A stretch of DNA of 64,000 nucleotides from Streptomyces sp. NBC_00370 (GCF_036084755.1 NZ_CP107968.1:8006001-8070000), one strand, 5' to 3'. Counted from the stretch's first letter, positions 15,738 to 24,906 are shown. Program-made: numbers and translations. The notes: generated by a model not told the origin, from the letters alone.

Positions 15738-15754
15738 TAACCCCGGAGGGGTTA
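15738..15754. promoter_or_regulatory. Palindrome upstream of the RHH-Clp-N gene
   Basis: TAACCCC-GGA-GGGGTTA, 7-bp perfect arms, 43 bases upstream of the start. A TACATT -10-like element lies between it and the gene. It could be the operator of the RHH domain encoded downstream, or a short hairpin ending the LacI-type transcript. Confidence 0.4.
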
Positions 15755-15798
15755 TGGTGTAAGGGGTCAGGTCGGTACGGGCGGTCTCGGCGGCCGGA

Positions 15799-16827
15799 TC
15801 AGGCGGTGCCCCGGTGGGTGAGGGTGGTCGGGAGCGTCAACTGGCGGTGGCTCTTGGCCGGGTCGCGGATCTCGTCGAGCAGCAGCCGGGTGATGGACCG
15901 TCCGATGTCCTCGGTCGGCTGGCGCACACTCGTCAGGGGCGGCACGGTGTGGTGCGCCACGATCGAGTCGTCGAAGCCGACGATCGCCACGTCCTCGGGG
16001 ACGCGCCGGCCGCGCCGGCGCAGCTCGGTCATCGCACCGGCCGCCATCACGTCGGAAGCGGCGAAGACCGCGTCGATGTCGGGCCGCCGGTCGAGCAGTT
16101 CGCCCATGGCGGCCCGGCCGCCGTCCTCGGTGAAGTCGGCGGGGGCCACCAGCGTCTCGTCCGGCCGTACGCCGAGTTCGGTGTGGGCGTCGCGCCACCC
16201 CTGGAGACGGCTGTGGCCCACGTCCATGTCCAGCGGTCCGGTGATCGTCGCGACCGTACGGCGCCCCTTGCCGAGCAGGTGGCGGACGGCGGACGCGGCC
16301 CCGCCGAGGTTGTCCGCGTGCACATGGCTGAGGGCCTCGGCCGGTGAGCGCCGGCCGGCGAGCACGGTCGGGATCTGCATCTTCTCCAGCAGCGCCGGCA
16401 GCGGATCGTCCCGGTGCACGGCGACCAGCAGCACCCCGTCGACCCGCTGCGCCTCCAGGAACCGGGTCAGCCTGGTCAGCTCACGCGGGTTGCGGACGAG
16501 GATCAGCAGCAACTGCATCTCCGTGTCGGCCAGTTCCGTGCTCACCCCCCTGATGACGGCGGAGAAGTACGGCTCGGAGGCCAGCCGGCTCTCCGACTCG
16601 GGGATCACCAGCGCGATGCTGTCGGTCCTGCTGGTGACGAGGCTCCGCGCCGCCGGGTTGGGCACGTAGTTGAGCTCGGCGATCGCTGCCTCGACGGCCT
16701 TCCTGGCCTTCGGGCTGACGCCGGTCGAGCCGTTGACGACCCGGGAGACCGTGCCCCGGCCCACGCCGGCCAGCGCGGCGACGGCCTCAAGGGTCGGTCT
16801 CTGGCCCTGCCGGTTGCGGGGGTTCAT
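15799..16827 (-). CDS. LacI family transcriptional regulator, CebR-like
   Basis: A 342-residue repressor: helix-turn-helix at the N-terminus (PTLEAVAALAGVGRGTVSRVVNG, hinge YVPNPAARSLV) and a periplasmic-binding-like sugar-binding domain (VDGVLLVAVHRDDPLP, FAASDVMAAGAMTELRRRG, VGFDDSIVAHHTVPPLTSV). The wording is close to CebR of Streptomyces, the cellobiose/cellotriose-responsive repressor. The ATG has AGGAG upstream. A CebR-type operator palindrome lies 48 bases upstream, suggesting autoregulation; no sugar transporter or beta-glucosidase gene is adjacent, so the regulon is elsewhere. Confidence 0.87.
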   Translation of the reverse strand: MNPRNRQGQRPTLEAVAALAGVGRGTVSRVVNGSTGVSPKARKAVEAAIAELNYVPNPAARSLVTSRTDSIALVIPESESRLASEPYFSAVIRGVSTELADTEMQLLLILVRNPRELTRLTRFLEAQRVDGVLLVAVHRDDPLPALLEKMQIPTVLAGRRSPAEALSHVHADNLGGAASAVRHLLGKGRRTVATITGPLDMDVGHSRLQGWRDAHTELGVRPDETLVAPADFTEDGGRAAMGELLDRRPDIDAVFAASDVMAAGAMTELRRRGRRVPEDVAIVGFDDSIVAHHTVPPLTSVRQPTEDIGRSITRLLLDEIRDPAKSHRQLTLPTTLTHRGTA

Positions 16828-17147
16828 CTGTTCTCCTGCTCCGTGATGTCTGTGGAGAGTCTTCCATAATCGACTGGGAGCGCTCCCAAGGTGCACGGGA
16901 ATGCCGCTGGCCGGTTTCCGTGCGTGGACGCAAGGCGTCTTTCCCCGACATGACGGTCCGTTGCCGGACATAGCGGCGATGTGCCCGCTTGACCTGGGCA
17001 GTTGGTGGGCGCATGGGCGGCCTTTGGGGTTCCTTTGGCCAATGCATGTACCCCATATGAACAGTTGATCGACAGAGTGGCTCATTGCGTGTGGCCACCA
17101 ACTACCTCGCCCCGCCACGCGCGTTCACTAGCAACGCAGGGGGTTCT
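16828..17147. other. Divergent intergenic region, LacI regulator / S53 protease
   Basis: Besides the 14-bp operator (separate entry), this region holds a TTGACC -35-like element at about 16990 and a GCAGGGGG ribosome binding site before the protease. No further gene is evident. Confidence 0.5.
16875..16888. promoter_or_regulatory. CebR-type LacI operator
   Basis: TGGGAGCGCTCCCA is a perfect 14-bp palindrome and equals the operator sequence known for the Streptomyces cellobiose repressor CebR. It sits in the leader/promoter of the LacI-type gene. Confidence 0.8.
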
Positions 17148-19100
17148 ATGAGATCCAGCCGACCGCGCCTGCGGGCCGGACTGGCCTGGGCAGCGACACT
17201 GTCCATGGCCACCGGTGCCCTGGCGCTCGGTATCCAGTCCGCCGGAGCCGACAGCGGCCCCGCCGGACGCGCCGCCCTCCACGGCATCAAGCCGCTCTGG
17301 GCGACGCAGCAGGCGGACCGTGGTGCCGCCCCGGATGCCGGCAAGATCACCGCTCGCGTCTATCTCGCCGGACGTGACGCCGCTGGTCTCGCGCAGTACG
17401 CCAAGGAGGTGTCCGACCCGAACTCCGCCTCGTACGGCAAGTATCTGAGCGCGAAGCAGACGGCGGCCCGCTTCGGTGCGAGCGAGCAGCAGATAGCCCA
17501 GGTCACCGCCTGGGTGAAGTCCGCAGGACTCAAGGTGACCGGCACCAGCCGGCACTACCTGACGGTGAGCGGTTCCAAGACGGCGGTGGAGAAGGCGTTC
17601 TCCGTCAAGCTGCACAAGTACGCGAAGGGCAGCAAGACGTACCGCGCGCCCGACGCGACACCTTCGGTGCCGGCGTCGCTGGGCGGCGCCGTCCTCACGG
17701 TGACCGGTCTCGACAACGCGCCGCGCAAGTCGCACCACGACGACACGCTGCCGCCGCCGGACGCCGTGTTCCGCAACGCCGGTCCGTTCTCGACCTATTA
17801 CGGGTCGAAGACGGACAAGAAGCTCCCGTCCGCCTACGGTTCGAAAGCGCCGTACGCGATCAAGGGCTACACCGGCGAGCAACTGCGGGCCGTGTACGGA
17901 GGGAAGAACTACTCCGGCAAGGGTGTCACCGTAGCCATCACGGACGCCTACGCGTCGCCGACGATCGCCAAGGACGCCGGCGAGTACGCGAAGCGTAACG
18001 GTGACAAGAAGTACCGTGCGGGACAGCTCTCCCAGGTGCTGCCCGCCGACTACAACAGCACCGAGGAATGCGGAGCCTCCGGCTGGTACGGCGAGGAGAC
18101 GCTCGACGTCGAGGCGGTCCACGCGGTCGCTCCCGACGCCGACATCACCTACGTCGGCGGGGCTTCGTGCAACGACGACGATCTGCTCGACTCGCTCGGG
18201 AAGATCGTCGACGGGCGCCTCGCCGACATCGTCTCCAACTCCTGGGGCGACGTGGAGGCCAACCAGACACCGGCCGCCGCCGCCGCCTACGACCAGGTGT
18301 TCCAGACGGGCGCCGTCGAGGGCATCGGCTTCTACTTCTCCTCCGGCGACGCGGGCGACAATGTCGCGTCCACCGGTACGAAGCAGGCCGACGTTCCCGC
18401 CAACTCGGCGTGGGTGACGGCAGTCGGCGGTACGTCGCTGGCCGTCGGCAAGAACGACAAGTACAAGTGGGAGACCGGCTGGGGCACGCTGCTGGCGCCC
18501 CTGTCGGACGACGGCACCAACTGGACGGACTTCCCGGGGTCTTACACCTCCGGGGCGGGCGGCGGCACGAGTGCCACCGTGCCGCAGCCGTTCTACCAGA
18601 AGGGCGTCGTCGCCGATTCGCTCTCGAAGGCGAACGGCACCACCGCCCCGATGCGTGTCATCCCGGACATCGCGGCCGTCGCCGACCCGAACACCGGGTT
18701 CCTCGTCGGTCAGACCCAGACGCTCGCCGACGGCACGCAGGGGTACGACGAGTACCGCATCGGCGGTACCTCGCTGGCCGCTCCGGTCATCGCGGGCGTC
18801 CAGGCGCTGGCTCAGCAGGCGCACCACGGCCTGCCGATCGGCTTCGCCAACCCCGGCATCTACCAGCGGTACGGCACGTCGTCCTACCACGACGTGAACG
18901 ACCACCCGCTGGGCGCCGGGCAGGGTCTCGCCGTTGTCCGTAACGACTTCGTCAACGGGCAGGACGACACCGACGGCATCTCCACCTCGCTGCGTTCCCT
19001 CGGTCACGACAGCTCGCTGTCCGCGACCCCGGGATACGACAACGTGACGGGCGTCGGCAGTCCGGCGGCCGGCTACGTGAAGTCGTACAGCAAGAAGTAG
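17148..19100 (+). CDS. Secreted S53 family (sedolisin/kumamolisin-like) peptidase
   Basis: A 650-residue exported serine-carboxyl peptidase. A Sec signal (1-36) is followed by an activation propeptide (about 50-195, with LSAKQTAARFGASEQQIAQV) and the S53 domain. The catalytic residues are visible: E316 and D320 in GEETLDVEA, the oxyanion aspartate D368 in SNSWGD, and S542 in IGGTSLAAP. The C-terminal DNVTGVGSP matches the calcium-binding region. Start ATG 17148 follows GCAGGGGG. Such enzymes are acid-active extracellular endopeptidases that mature by self-cleavage. Divergent from the LacI-type gene. Confidence 0.93.
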   Translation: MRSSRPRLRAGLAWAATLSMATGALALGIQSAGADSGPAGRAALHGIKPLWATQQADRGAAPDAGKITARVYLAGRDAAGLAQYAKEVSDPNSASYGKYLSAKQTAARFGASEQQIAQVTAWVKSAGLKVTGTSRHYLTVSGSKTAVEKAFSVKLHKYAKGSKTYRAPDATPSVPASLGGAVLTVTGLDNAPRKSHHDDTLPPPDAVFRNAGPFSTYYGSKTDKKLPSAYGSKAPYAIKGYTGEQLRAVYGGKNYSGKGVTVAITDAYASPTIAKDAGEYAKRNGDKKYRAGQLSQVLPADYNSTEECGASGWYGEETLDVEAVHAVAPDADITYVGGASCNDDDLLDSLGKIVDGRLADIVSNSWGDVEANQTPAAAAAYDQVFQTGAVEGIGFYFSSGDAGDNVASTGTKQADVPANSAWVTAVGGTSLAVGKNDKYKWETGWGTLLAPLSDDGTNWTDFPGSYTSGAGGGTSATVPQPFYQKGVVADSLSKANGTTAPMRVIPDIAAVADPNTGFLVGQTQTLADGTQGYDEYRIGGTSLAAPVIAGVQALAQQAHHGLPIGFANPGIYQRYGTSSYHDVNDHPLGAGQGLAVVRNDFVNGQDDTDGISTSLRSLGHDSSLSATPGYDNVTGVGSPAAGYVKSYSKK

Positions 19101-19115
19101 CGGGACACGTCAGCA

Positions 19116-19156
19116 CGAAGGCGGCCCTCGCGTGATCCACGCGGGGGCCGCCTTCG
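19116..19156. terminator. Hairpin terminator after the S53 protease
   Basis: A 19-bp stem (19116-19134 with 19138-19156) with a single T-G wobble and a 3-base loop; it lies between convergent genes and can act both ways. Confidence 0.85.
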
Positions 19157-19183
19157 CGCTGTGCGCTCCTTCGCGCCGTCCGC

Positions 19184-19429
19184 TCAGTGGAACTGCGGGA
19201 TGATCAGATAGAGCCCGTACGCGACGACGGCGGCGCAGGCGAGGAAGCAGAGGCCGGCGACGGCGGTGGCGGGTGTCGCCGCGCGCCGTGTCGTGGCGCC
19301 GCCCGCGCCGCTCTCCTCCTCGCCCGAGCCGAGGGCGCGCACCCCGAGCGAGAAGACGATCACGACGCCGACGGTGACACCGATGCTGACGAGTGCCACC
19401 TCGCCCAGCGAACTCCAGTCGAGACTCAT
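19184..19429 (-). CDS. Small two-helix membrane protein linked to PiT
   Basis: An 81-residue protein with two predicted membrane helices (about 11-32, VALVSIGVTVGVVIVFSLGV, and 56-77, AVAGLCFLACAAVVAYGLYLI). The ATG has a perfect AGGAGG site. It starts 19 bases after the phosphate transporter gene on the same strand, so the two form an operon; it may be a small accessory subunit of the transporter, which is inference from position. No family name recognised. Confidence 0.78.
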   Translation of the reverse strand: MSLDWSSLGEVALVSIGVTVGVVIVFSLGVRALGSGEEESGAGGATTRRAATPATAVAGLCFLACAAVVAYGLYLIIPQFH

Positions 19430-19448
19430 CGGGATTCCTCCTGCCTGA

Positions 19449-20594
19449 TCAGGCGTGCGCCGCTGTGGCGTCGGTGCGGACGGCCACGGCGTGGTCGTCG
19501 TTGACATTGCCCGAAGTGACCGGGTTGCGGCGGGACATGAACACGATGAACGCGGCGGTGGCCGCGGCCACCACGGCGATCACGACCGTGCCGGCCGTCC
19601 CGCCGTGCACGACGGCGCTGGCTGCGACCGCGCCCACCGCGGCTGCCGCGGGCAGCGTCACACACCAGGCGACGACCATCCGTCCCGCCGTGCCCCAGCG
19701 CACCTCGGCGAGCCGCCTGCCGAGCCCGGCGCCGAGGATGCCGCCCGAGCACACCTGGGTGGTGGACAGGGCGAAGCCGAGGTGGGCCGAGGTGAGGATG
19801 ACCGTGGTCGCCGCCGACTCGGCGGCGAAGCCCTGCGGTGCCTTGATGTCGGTGAGGCCCTTGCCCATCGTCCGGATGATCCGCCAGCCGCCGAGGTACG
19901 TGCCGAGGCCGATGGCGAGTCCGGCGGCACCGATGACCCACACCGGCGGTCCCGCGTCATGGCCGAGCGCGCCGGCGGAGATCAGGGTGAGGGTGATGAC
20001 GCCCATCGTCTTCTGTGCGTCGTTCGTCCCGTGCGCCAGGGAGACCAGCGAGGCCGAGGCGATCTGGCCGAGCCGGAAGCCCTTGTTGACGGACGACTGC
20101 CGGCCCTTCGAGGTGATCCGGTAGGCGAGATAGGTCGCGAACAGCGCCGCGAGCCCGGCCACCAGCGGGGAGGCCAGGGCCGGGATGAGGATCTTCTCGA
20201 CGACCTGGTCGAAGTGCACACCGTGCTGTCCCGCGCCGACCCACACCGCGCCGATCAGCCCGCCGAACAGGGCGTGCGAGGAACTGGACGGCAGCCCCAG
20301 CAGCCAGGTCGCCAGATTCCAGATGATGGCGCCGATCAGCCCCGCGAAGATCATGCCCGGTGTCACCAGGCTGTCCTCCACGATGCCGCCGGAGATCGTC
20401 CTGGCGACCTCGGTGGAGAGGAAGGCGCCCACGATGTTGAGTACGCCGCTGATGAGAACGGCCACTTTGGGACGCAGCGCGCCGGTGGCGATCGACGTCG
20501 CCATCGCGTTCGCCGTGTCATGGAATCCGTTGGTGAAGTCGAAGGCCAGAGCCGTCACGATCACCACTGCCACAAGGAAGGTGATGTGGTCCAT
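19449..20594 (-). CDS. pit: Low-affinity inorganic phosphate transporter (PiT family)
   Basis: A 381-residue integral membrane protein with both PiT signatures: FDFTNGFHDTANAMATSI near the start and SLAHGTNDAQKTMGVI in the middle, plus LLGLPSSSSHALFGGLIGA. About ten membrane segments. PiT carriers take up metal-phosphate with protons. The start was placed at the MDHITFLV methionine; an ATG three codons upstream is also possible because both have weak ribosome binding sites. Confidence 0.93.
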   Translation of the reverse strand: MDHITFLVAVVIVTALAFDFTNGFHDTANAMATSIATGALRPKVAVLISGVLNIVGAFLSTEVARTISGGIVEDSLVTPGMIFAGLIGAIIWNLATWLLGLPSSSSHALFGGLIGAVWVGAGQHGVHFDQVVEKILIPALASPLVAGLAALFATYLAYRITSKGRQSSVNKGFRLGQIASASLVSLAHGTNDAQKTMGVITLTLISAGALGHDAGPPVWVIGAAGLAIGLGTYLGGWRIIRTMGKGLTDIKAPQGFAAESAATTVILTSAHLGFALSTTQVCSGGILGAGLGRRLAEVRWGTAGRMVVAWCVTLPAAAAVGAVAASAVVHGGTAGTVVIAVVAAATAAFIVFMSRRNPVTSGNVNDDHAVAVRTDATAAHA

Positions 20595-20695
20595 CCGCCT
20601 CATACAAGCGCAGCTACACGTACCCCAGGGAAATCCGATGTGAAGACACCACGTGCGTCCCGCCAAAGGACGACAAGGATCACCGGGCGCGGTGA

Positions 20696-20738
20696 TTGGA
20701 CCGTACGGTCCATCGCGGCTTAGAGTGAACCGTACGGT
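20696..20738 (+). promoter_or_regulatory. Promoter flanked by twin TetR-type operators
   Basis: A perfect 16-bp palindrome TGGACCGTACGGTCCA (20697-20712) and a second copy with a perfect 10-bp core ACCGTACGGT (20729-20738), centres 29 bp apart, bracket a promoter (TTGGAC about 20696, TAGAGT about 20721). Symmetric GACCGTACGGTC sites are typical for TetR-family repressors. Confidence 0.7.
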
Positions 20739-20768
20739 CCATTAAATCGCGGAGAAAGGCTCGTCACC

Positions 20769-21536
20769 ATGGGAACTCTGGACGGCAGGACAGTGCTCGT
20801 GACCGGTTCGACCAGCGGGATCGGCCGGGCAATCGCCCTGCGGCTCGCCGCCGAAGGGGCGTACGCGATCGTGAGCGGGCGGGACGCGGGCCGAGGCGGC
20901 GCCGTGGTGTCGGCGATCCGCGAGGCGGGCGGCCGGGCCGACTTCGTGGCCGCCGATCTCAGCACGGCGGAGGCGGCCCAGGGGCTCGCCGCCGCCACTC
21001 TGGAACTGGTCGGAGGGCGCCTCGACATCCTCGTCAACAACGCGGGCATCTCGCCGGGGACCGCGACGCTGAGCCTCGACGTGGCGACCTACGACCGGGT
21101 CATGGACCTCAATGTCCGCGGGCCCGTGTTTCTCACCCAGGCGTTGCTGCCCTCGATGCTGAGCCGGTCGCAGGGCGTCATCATCAACATCGGGTCCTGG
21201 GTCGCCCAGGTCGGCTTCATCGGCGGCGCGCTCTACTCGGCGAGCAAGGCGACGCTGGAACAGCTGACCCGTGGCTGGGCCTCGGAGTTCGGCGGCCAGG
21301 GCATCCGGGTCAACGCCATCGCGCCCGGCGTGATCATCTCCGACCCCGAAGGGCCGGAGGCCGAGTTCCGGCACAAGATGGTCGAGGACTCACCCTTCGG
21401 ACACGCGGGCAGCGTGGCGGACATCGCGAACGCCGCCGCGTATCTGGCGGGCGACGGCGCGGGATACGTGCACGGTACGACGCTGGTCGTCGACGGCGGT
21501 GTCCTGGCGACCCGGCCGGGCCCGCGCCTGGGCTGA
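20769..21536 (+). CDS. SDR family oxidoreductase (FabG-like)
   Basis: A 255-residue classical short-chain dehydrogenase: TGSTSGIG cofactor motif (13-20), NNAG, catalytic Ser in INIGSW, YSASK, and RVNAIAPGVI. The C-terminal VHGTTLVVDGG is typical of FabG-like members. Its promoter is covered by two TetR-type operators, so it is probably induced by a small molecule, perhaps the enzyme's substrate. No TetR gene lies next to it; the nearest one in the window is at 52927. Confidence 0.88.
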   Translation: MGTLDGRTVLVTGSTSGIGRAIALRLAAEGAYAIVSGRDAGRGGAVVSAIREAGGRADFVAADLSTAEAAQGLAAATLELVGGRLDILVNNAGISPGTATLSLDVATYDRVMDLNVRGPVFLTQALLPSMLSRSQGVIINIGSWVAQVGFIGGALYSASKATLEQLTRGWASEFGGQGIRVNAIAPGVIISDPEGPEAEFRHKMVEDSPFGHAGSVADIANAAAYLAGDGAGYVHGTTLVVDGGVLATRPGPRLG

Positions 21537-22002
21537 GTGCGGAGCCGCCGTCCCCCAGGGCTCATTTCTGCCGCGACTCGACCAAATCCTTCCCGGCCCC
21601 TCCCCGCCTCCTCCGGCGGGGACCCGCCACCCTCGCGGAACTGAGTGTGCGATGCACGTTTCCGGTAACCGAAACGTTTCATTCCGTGCACTCCCGACAT
21701 CGTCCCTGGCCCCGCGTCCGCGCTCAAAGTCGTTGCCTGGTGCATGAGTTGGGTGGGCCGTTCGGGTATTTAGATACTCCCTTGACAAATTACGGCCACG
21801 TTGCCAACATGCAAAAACTCCTTGAGTACCTGCAATTACCGGCACGCGTTTCGAAAGTTCGCCTGAGATCGGTACGGCTGTCGCCTGGGTGAAGGGACAT
21901 CACCCAGGCCGCAGGTTCCTCCCCCCAAGTGACACGGCAGCGCGGTCGATGTGACGCGCGCCCATGCCTGACTCACCCCCGCAAGGTCAGGAAGGAAGCT
22001 CC
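21537..22002. other. Long regulatory region before the GSDH-CBM6 gene
   Basis: This gene-free region contains a weak terminator hairpin (CCCCGCC/GGCGGGG, 21602-21621), a GAAACGTTTC palindrome (21671-21680) and a related TTTCGAAAGTTCG element (about 21849), both like LacI-family sugar operators, a good promoter candidate (TTGACA 21782-21787, CAACAT 21805-21810, 17-bp spacer), and a perfect 10-bp stem-loop (GCCTGGGTGA 21883-21892 / TCACCCAGGC 21900-21909) inside the presumed leader. Confidence 0.55.
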
Positions 22003-24906
22003 ATGTCAGGACTGCCAGGAAAGCCAGGGAAGCACAGACAGTCATGGCTGAGATGGGTCACGGCGCTGGCGATGCTCGTCGCCGGCGCCGCCGTCAGCCC
22101 GGCGGCCGCCGCAGCCGCCCCCGCCGCCAGGACCGCCGCACCCGCCGTGGTCGCGCACCCCGAGGACGCTGCCGCGATACCGGCAAGCGACTACCAGCAG
22201 GTGCAACTCGCCCTGGGCGGTGCCGAACTGGGTGAGGCGATGTCGCTCGCCGTCCTCCCGGACCGAGCCGTCGTGCACACGGCGCGTGACGGCACACTCC
22301 GGTACACGGACGCCGCGGGCAACACCAAGACCTCGGCCAAGCTGAACGTGTACACGCACGACGAGGAGGGGCTCCAGGGCGTCGCCGCCGACCCCGGCTT
22401 CGCCAGCAACCGCTTCCTCTACCTGTACTACTCGCCGCGGCTCACCACCCCCGACGGCGACGCGCCGGTCACCGGCTCCGCCGCCACCTTCGACCAGTGG
22501 AAGGGACACCTCAACCTGTCCCGGTTCACTCTGAAGACCGACGGCACCCTCGACCTGGCCAGCGAGAAGGTCCTGCTCGAAGTGGCCAACGACCGTGGCC
22601 AGTGCTGCCACGTCGGTGGTGACATCGACTTCGACGCGCAGGGCAACCTGTATCTGACGACGGGCGACGACACCAACCCGTTCGAGTCGAGCGGCTTCTC
22701 GCCGCTCGACGAACGGACCGACCGTAACCCGCAGTTCGACGCCCAGCGCTCCTCGGGCAACACCAACGACCTGCGCGGCAAGGTCCTGCGGATCAAGCCC
22801 ACCGCGGCCGGCGGCTACACCGTCCCGTCCGGCAACCTCTTCGCGCCCGGCACCGCCAAGACGCGGCCCGAGATCTACGCGATGGGCTTCCGCAACCCGT
22901 TCCGGATGTCCGTCGACAAGGCCACCGGGATCGTCTACCTCGGCGACTACGGTCCGGACGCCGGTGTCACCGACGCCAACCGCGGCCCCAGCGGACAGGT
23001 CGAGTTCAACCGGATCACCTCGGCGGGCAACTACGGCTGGCCGTACTGCACCGGCACGAACACCTCCACCGAGACCTACAACGAGTACACCTTCCCGAGC
23101 GGTCCGTCCGCCGCGAAGTACAACTGCGGCGGTGGCCCCGCCAACAACTCGTTCCGCAACACCGGTCTGGCCACGCTGCCCGCGGTCAAGTCCGCCTGGA
23201 TCAGGTACGGCGGTGACGCGGGCTCGCCCGCCGAGTTCGGCGGCGGCTCCGAGTCCCCGATGGGCGGCCCGGTCTACCGCTACGACGCGAACCTCAACTC
23301 GGCTGTGAAGTTCCCCCAGTCCCTGGACGGGAAGTTCTTCGCCGGTGAGTACGGCCGCAAGTGGATCAAGGCCATCACGGTCAACGCCGACGGCAGCCCC
23401 GGCACCATCGACGCCTTCCCCTGGACCGGCACCCAGGTCATGGACACCGCCTTCGGACCCGACGGCGCGCTCTACGTCCTCGACTACGGCACCGGGGCCA
23501 ACAACCAGGCCCTGTACCGCGTGGAGTACGTCGGCGGGAGCAACCGCAACCCCGTCGCCGTGGCCGCGGCCAGCAAGACGTCAGGACCCACCCCGCTCGC
23601 CGTGAACTTCTCCTCGGCGGGCAGCTCCGACCCCGAGGGCAAGGCCCTCACCTACGCGTGGAACTTCGGTGACGGCGCCACCTCCACCGCCGCCAACCCG
23701 TCGCACACGTACACGACCACGGGCACCTTCCGGCCGACCCTGACCGTCAAGGACCCGGAAGGACTGACCGGCAGCGCCAGCCTCGTCGTGACCGCGGGCA
23801 ACACCGCCCCGACCGTCACGCTGACCACACCGAACGACGGACAGCTGTTCTCCTTCGGTGACACGGTTCCCTTCACCGTGACCGTCAGCGACCCCGAGGA
23901 CGGTGCCATCGACTGCGCCAAGGTCAAGGTCACCTACCTGCTCGGCCATGACGTCCACCAGCACCAGATCACCTCGAAGAACGGCTGCACCGGCAGCATC
24001 GCCGTACCCGTCGACGGCGAGCACGACAGCGCCGCCAACATCTACGGCGTCCTGGACGCCGAGTACACCGACGCCGCAGGGCTGACCACGCACAACCAGC
24101 GGGTCCTCCAGCCCCGCCACCGCCAGGGTGAGCACTACGGTGCCCAGTCCGGCATCGAGGTCGCGGCGCACGGCACGGCCGAGGGCGGCAACACCGTCGG
24201 CTTCACCGACAACGGCGACTGGATCTCCTTCAAGCCCTACGCCCTCGGCAACGCGAACAAGATCACCGCACGGGTCTCCTCCGGCGGTGTGGGCGGCAGC
24301 CTGGAGGTACGGGCCGGCTCGGCCACCGGCACCCTGCTCGGCACGGCCACGGTCGCACCGACCGGCGGCTGGGAGAACTTCGTCGACGTGTCGGCCAACC
24401 TGAGCGGCGCACCCTCCGGCACCACCGAGCTGTTCCTCGTCTTCAAGGGACCGACGGGCCAGGGCAACCTCTTCGACCTGGACGCCTTCACCTTCGCCAC
24501 CGGCACCACCGGCGGCGGCTCCAGCCAGACGGTGGAGGGTGAGTCCTTCACCTCCAACTCCGGTGTCCAGGCGGCTGATCACGCGCCTGCCAGCGGCGGC
24601 AAGACACTCGGCTACATCGAGAACGGCGACTGGGCCGGCTACGCGTCCGTACCCACGGCCGGCACCAAGACGTTCTCGGCCAAGGTCTCGTCCGCCGGGC
24701 CCGGCGGCACCATCACCGTCCGCTCGGGTTCGGCGACCGGCGCCGTGCTCGGCACCGTCGCCGTCCAGCCCACCGGCAACTGGGAGACCTTCACCACCGT
24801 CTCCACGTCGCTGACGGGCACGGCGTCCTCCGGAGCGCTCTTCCTGACCTTCACCGGCGGCTCCGGGTCCCTGTTCGACATCGACACGCTCACCCTCACC
24901 AAGTGA
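22003..24906 (+). CDS. Secreted GSDH (PQQ-type sugar dehydrogenase)-PKD-CBM6 protein
   Basis: A 967-residue exported protein. After a signal peptide (1 to about 40) comes a six-bladed glucose/sorbosone dehydrogenase-like propeller (about 55-520; YTHDEEGLQGVAADPGF, IYAMGFRNPFRMS, GGPVYRYD, LYVLDYG), then a PKD domain (about 525-605, YAWNFGDGATST), an Ig-like/Ca-rich segment, and two CBM6 carbohydrate-binding modules (about 700-825 and 840-967, each with GDW and SLFDID/NLFDLD). It probably oxidises sugars or glycosides while bound to polysaccharide. PQQ dependence is the family norm but not shown here. ATG 22003 has GGAAGGA. The ThuA gene follows with no gap. Confidence 0.85.
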   Translation: MSGLPGKPGKHRQSWLRWVTALAMLVAGAAVSPAAAAAAPAARTAAPAVVAHPEDAAAIPASDYQQVQLALGGAELGEAMSLAVLPDRAVVHTARDGTLRYTDAAGNTKTSAKLNVYTHDEEGLQGVAADPGFASNRFLYLYYSPRLTTPDGDAPVTGSAATFDQWKGHLNLSRFTLKTDGTLDLASEKVLLEVANDRGQCCHVGGDIDFDAQGNLYLTTGDDTNPFESSGFSPLDERTDRNPQFDAQRSSGNTNDLRGKVLRIKPTAAGGYTVPSGNLFAPGTAKTRPEIYAMGFRNPFRMSVDKATGIVYLGDYGPDAGVTDANRGPSGQVEFNRITSAGNYGWPYCTGTNTSTETYNEYTFPSGPSAAKYNCGGGPANNSFRNTGLATLPAVKSAWIRYGGDAGSPAEFGGGSESPMGGPVYRYDANLNSAVKFPQSLDGKFFAGEYGRKWIKAITVNADGSPGTIDAFPWTGTQVMDTAFGPDGALYVLDYGTGANNQALYRVEYVGGSNRNPVAVAAASKTSGPTPLAVNFSSAGSSDPEGKALTYAWNFGDGATSTAANPSHTYTTTGTFRPTLTVKDPEGLTGSASLVVTAGNTAPTVTLTTPNDGQLFSFGDTVPFTVTVSDPEDGAIDCAKVKVTYLLGHDVHQHQITSKNGCTGSIAVPVDGEHDSAANIYGVLDAEYTDAAGLTTHNQRVLQPRHRQGEHYGAQSGIEVAAHGTAEGGNTVGFTDNGDWISFKPYALGNANKITARVSSGGVGGSLEVRAGSATGTLLGTATVAPTGGWENFVDVSANLSGAPSGTTELFLVFKGPTGQGNLFDLDAFTFATGTTGGGSSQTVEGESFTSNSGVQAADHAPASGGKTLGYIENGDWAGYASVPTAGTKTFSAKVSSAGPGGTITVRSGSATGAVLGTVAVQPTGNWETFTTVSTSLTGTASSGALFLTFTGGSGSLFDIDTLTLTK

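Noticed and set aside
17082-19007. A 641-codon minus-strand frame opposite the S53 protease
   Set aside because: Same composition artefact; the plus strand has signal peptide, propeptide and catalytic residues.
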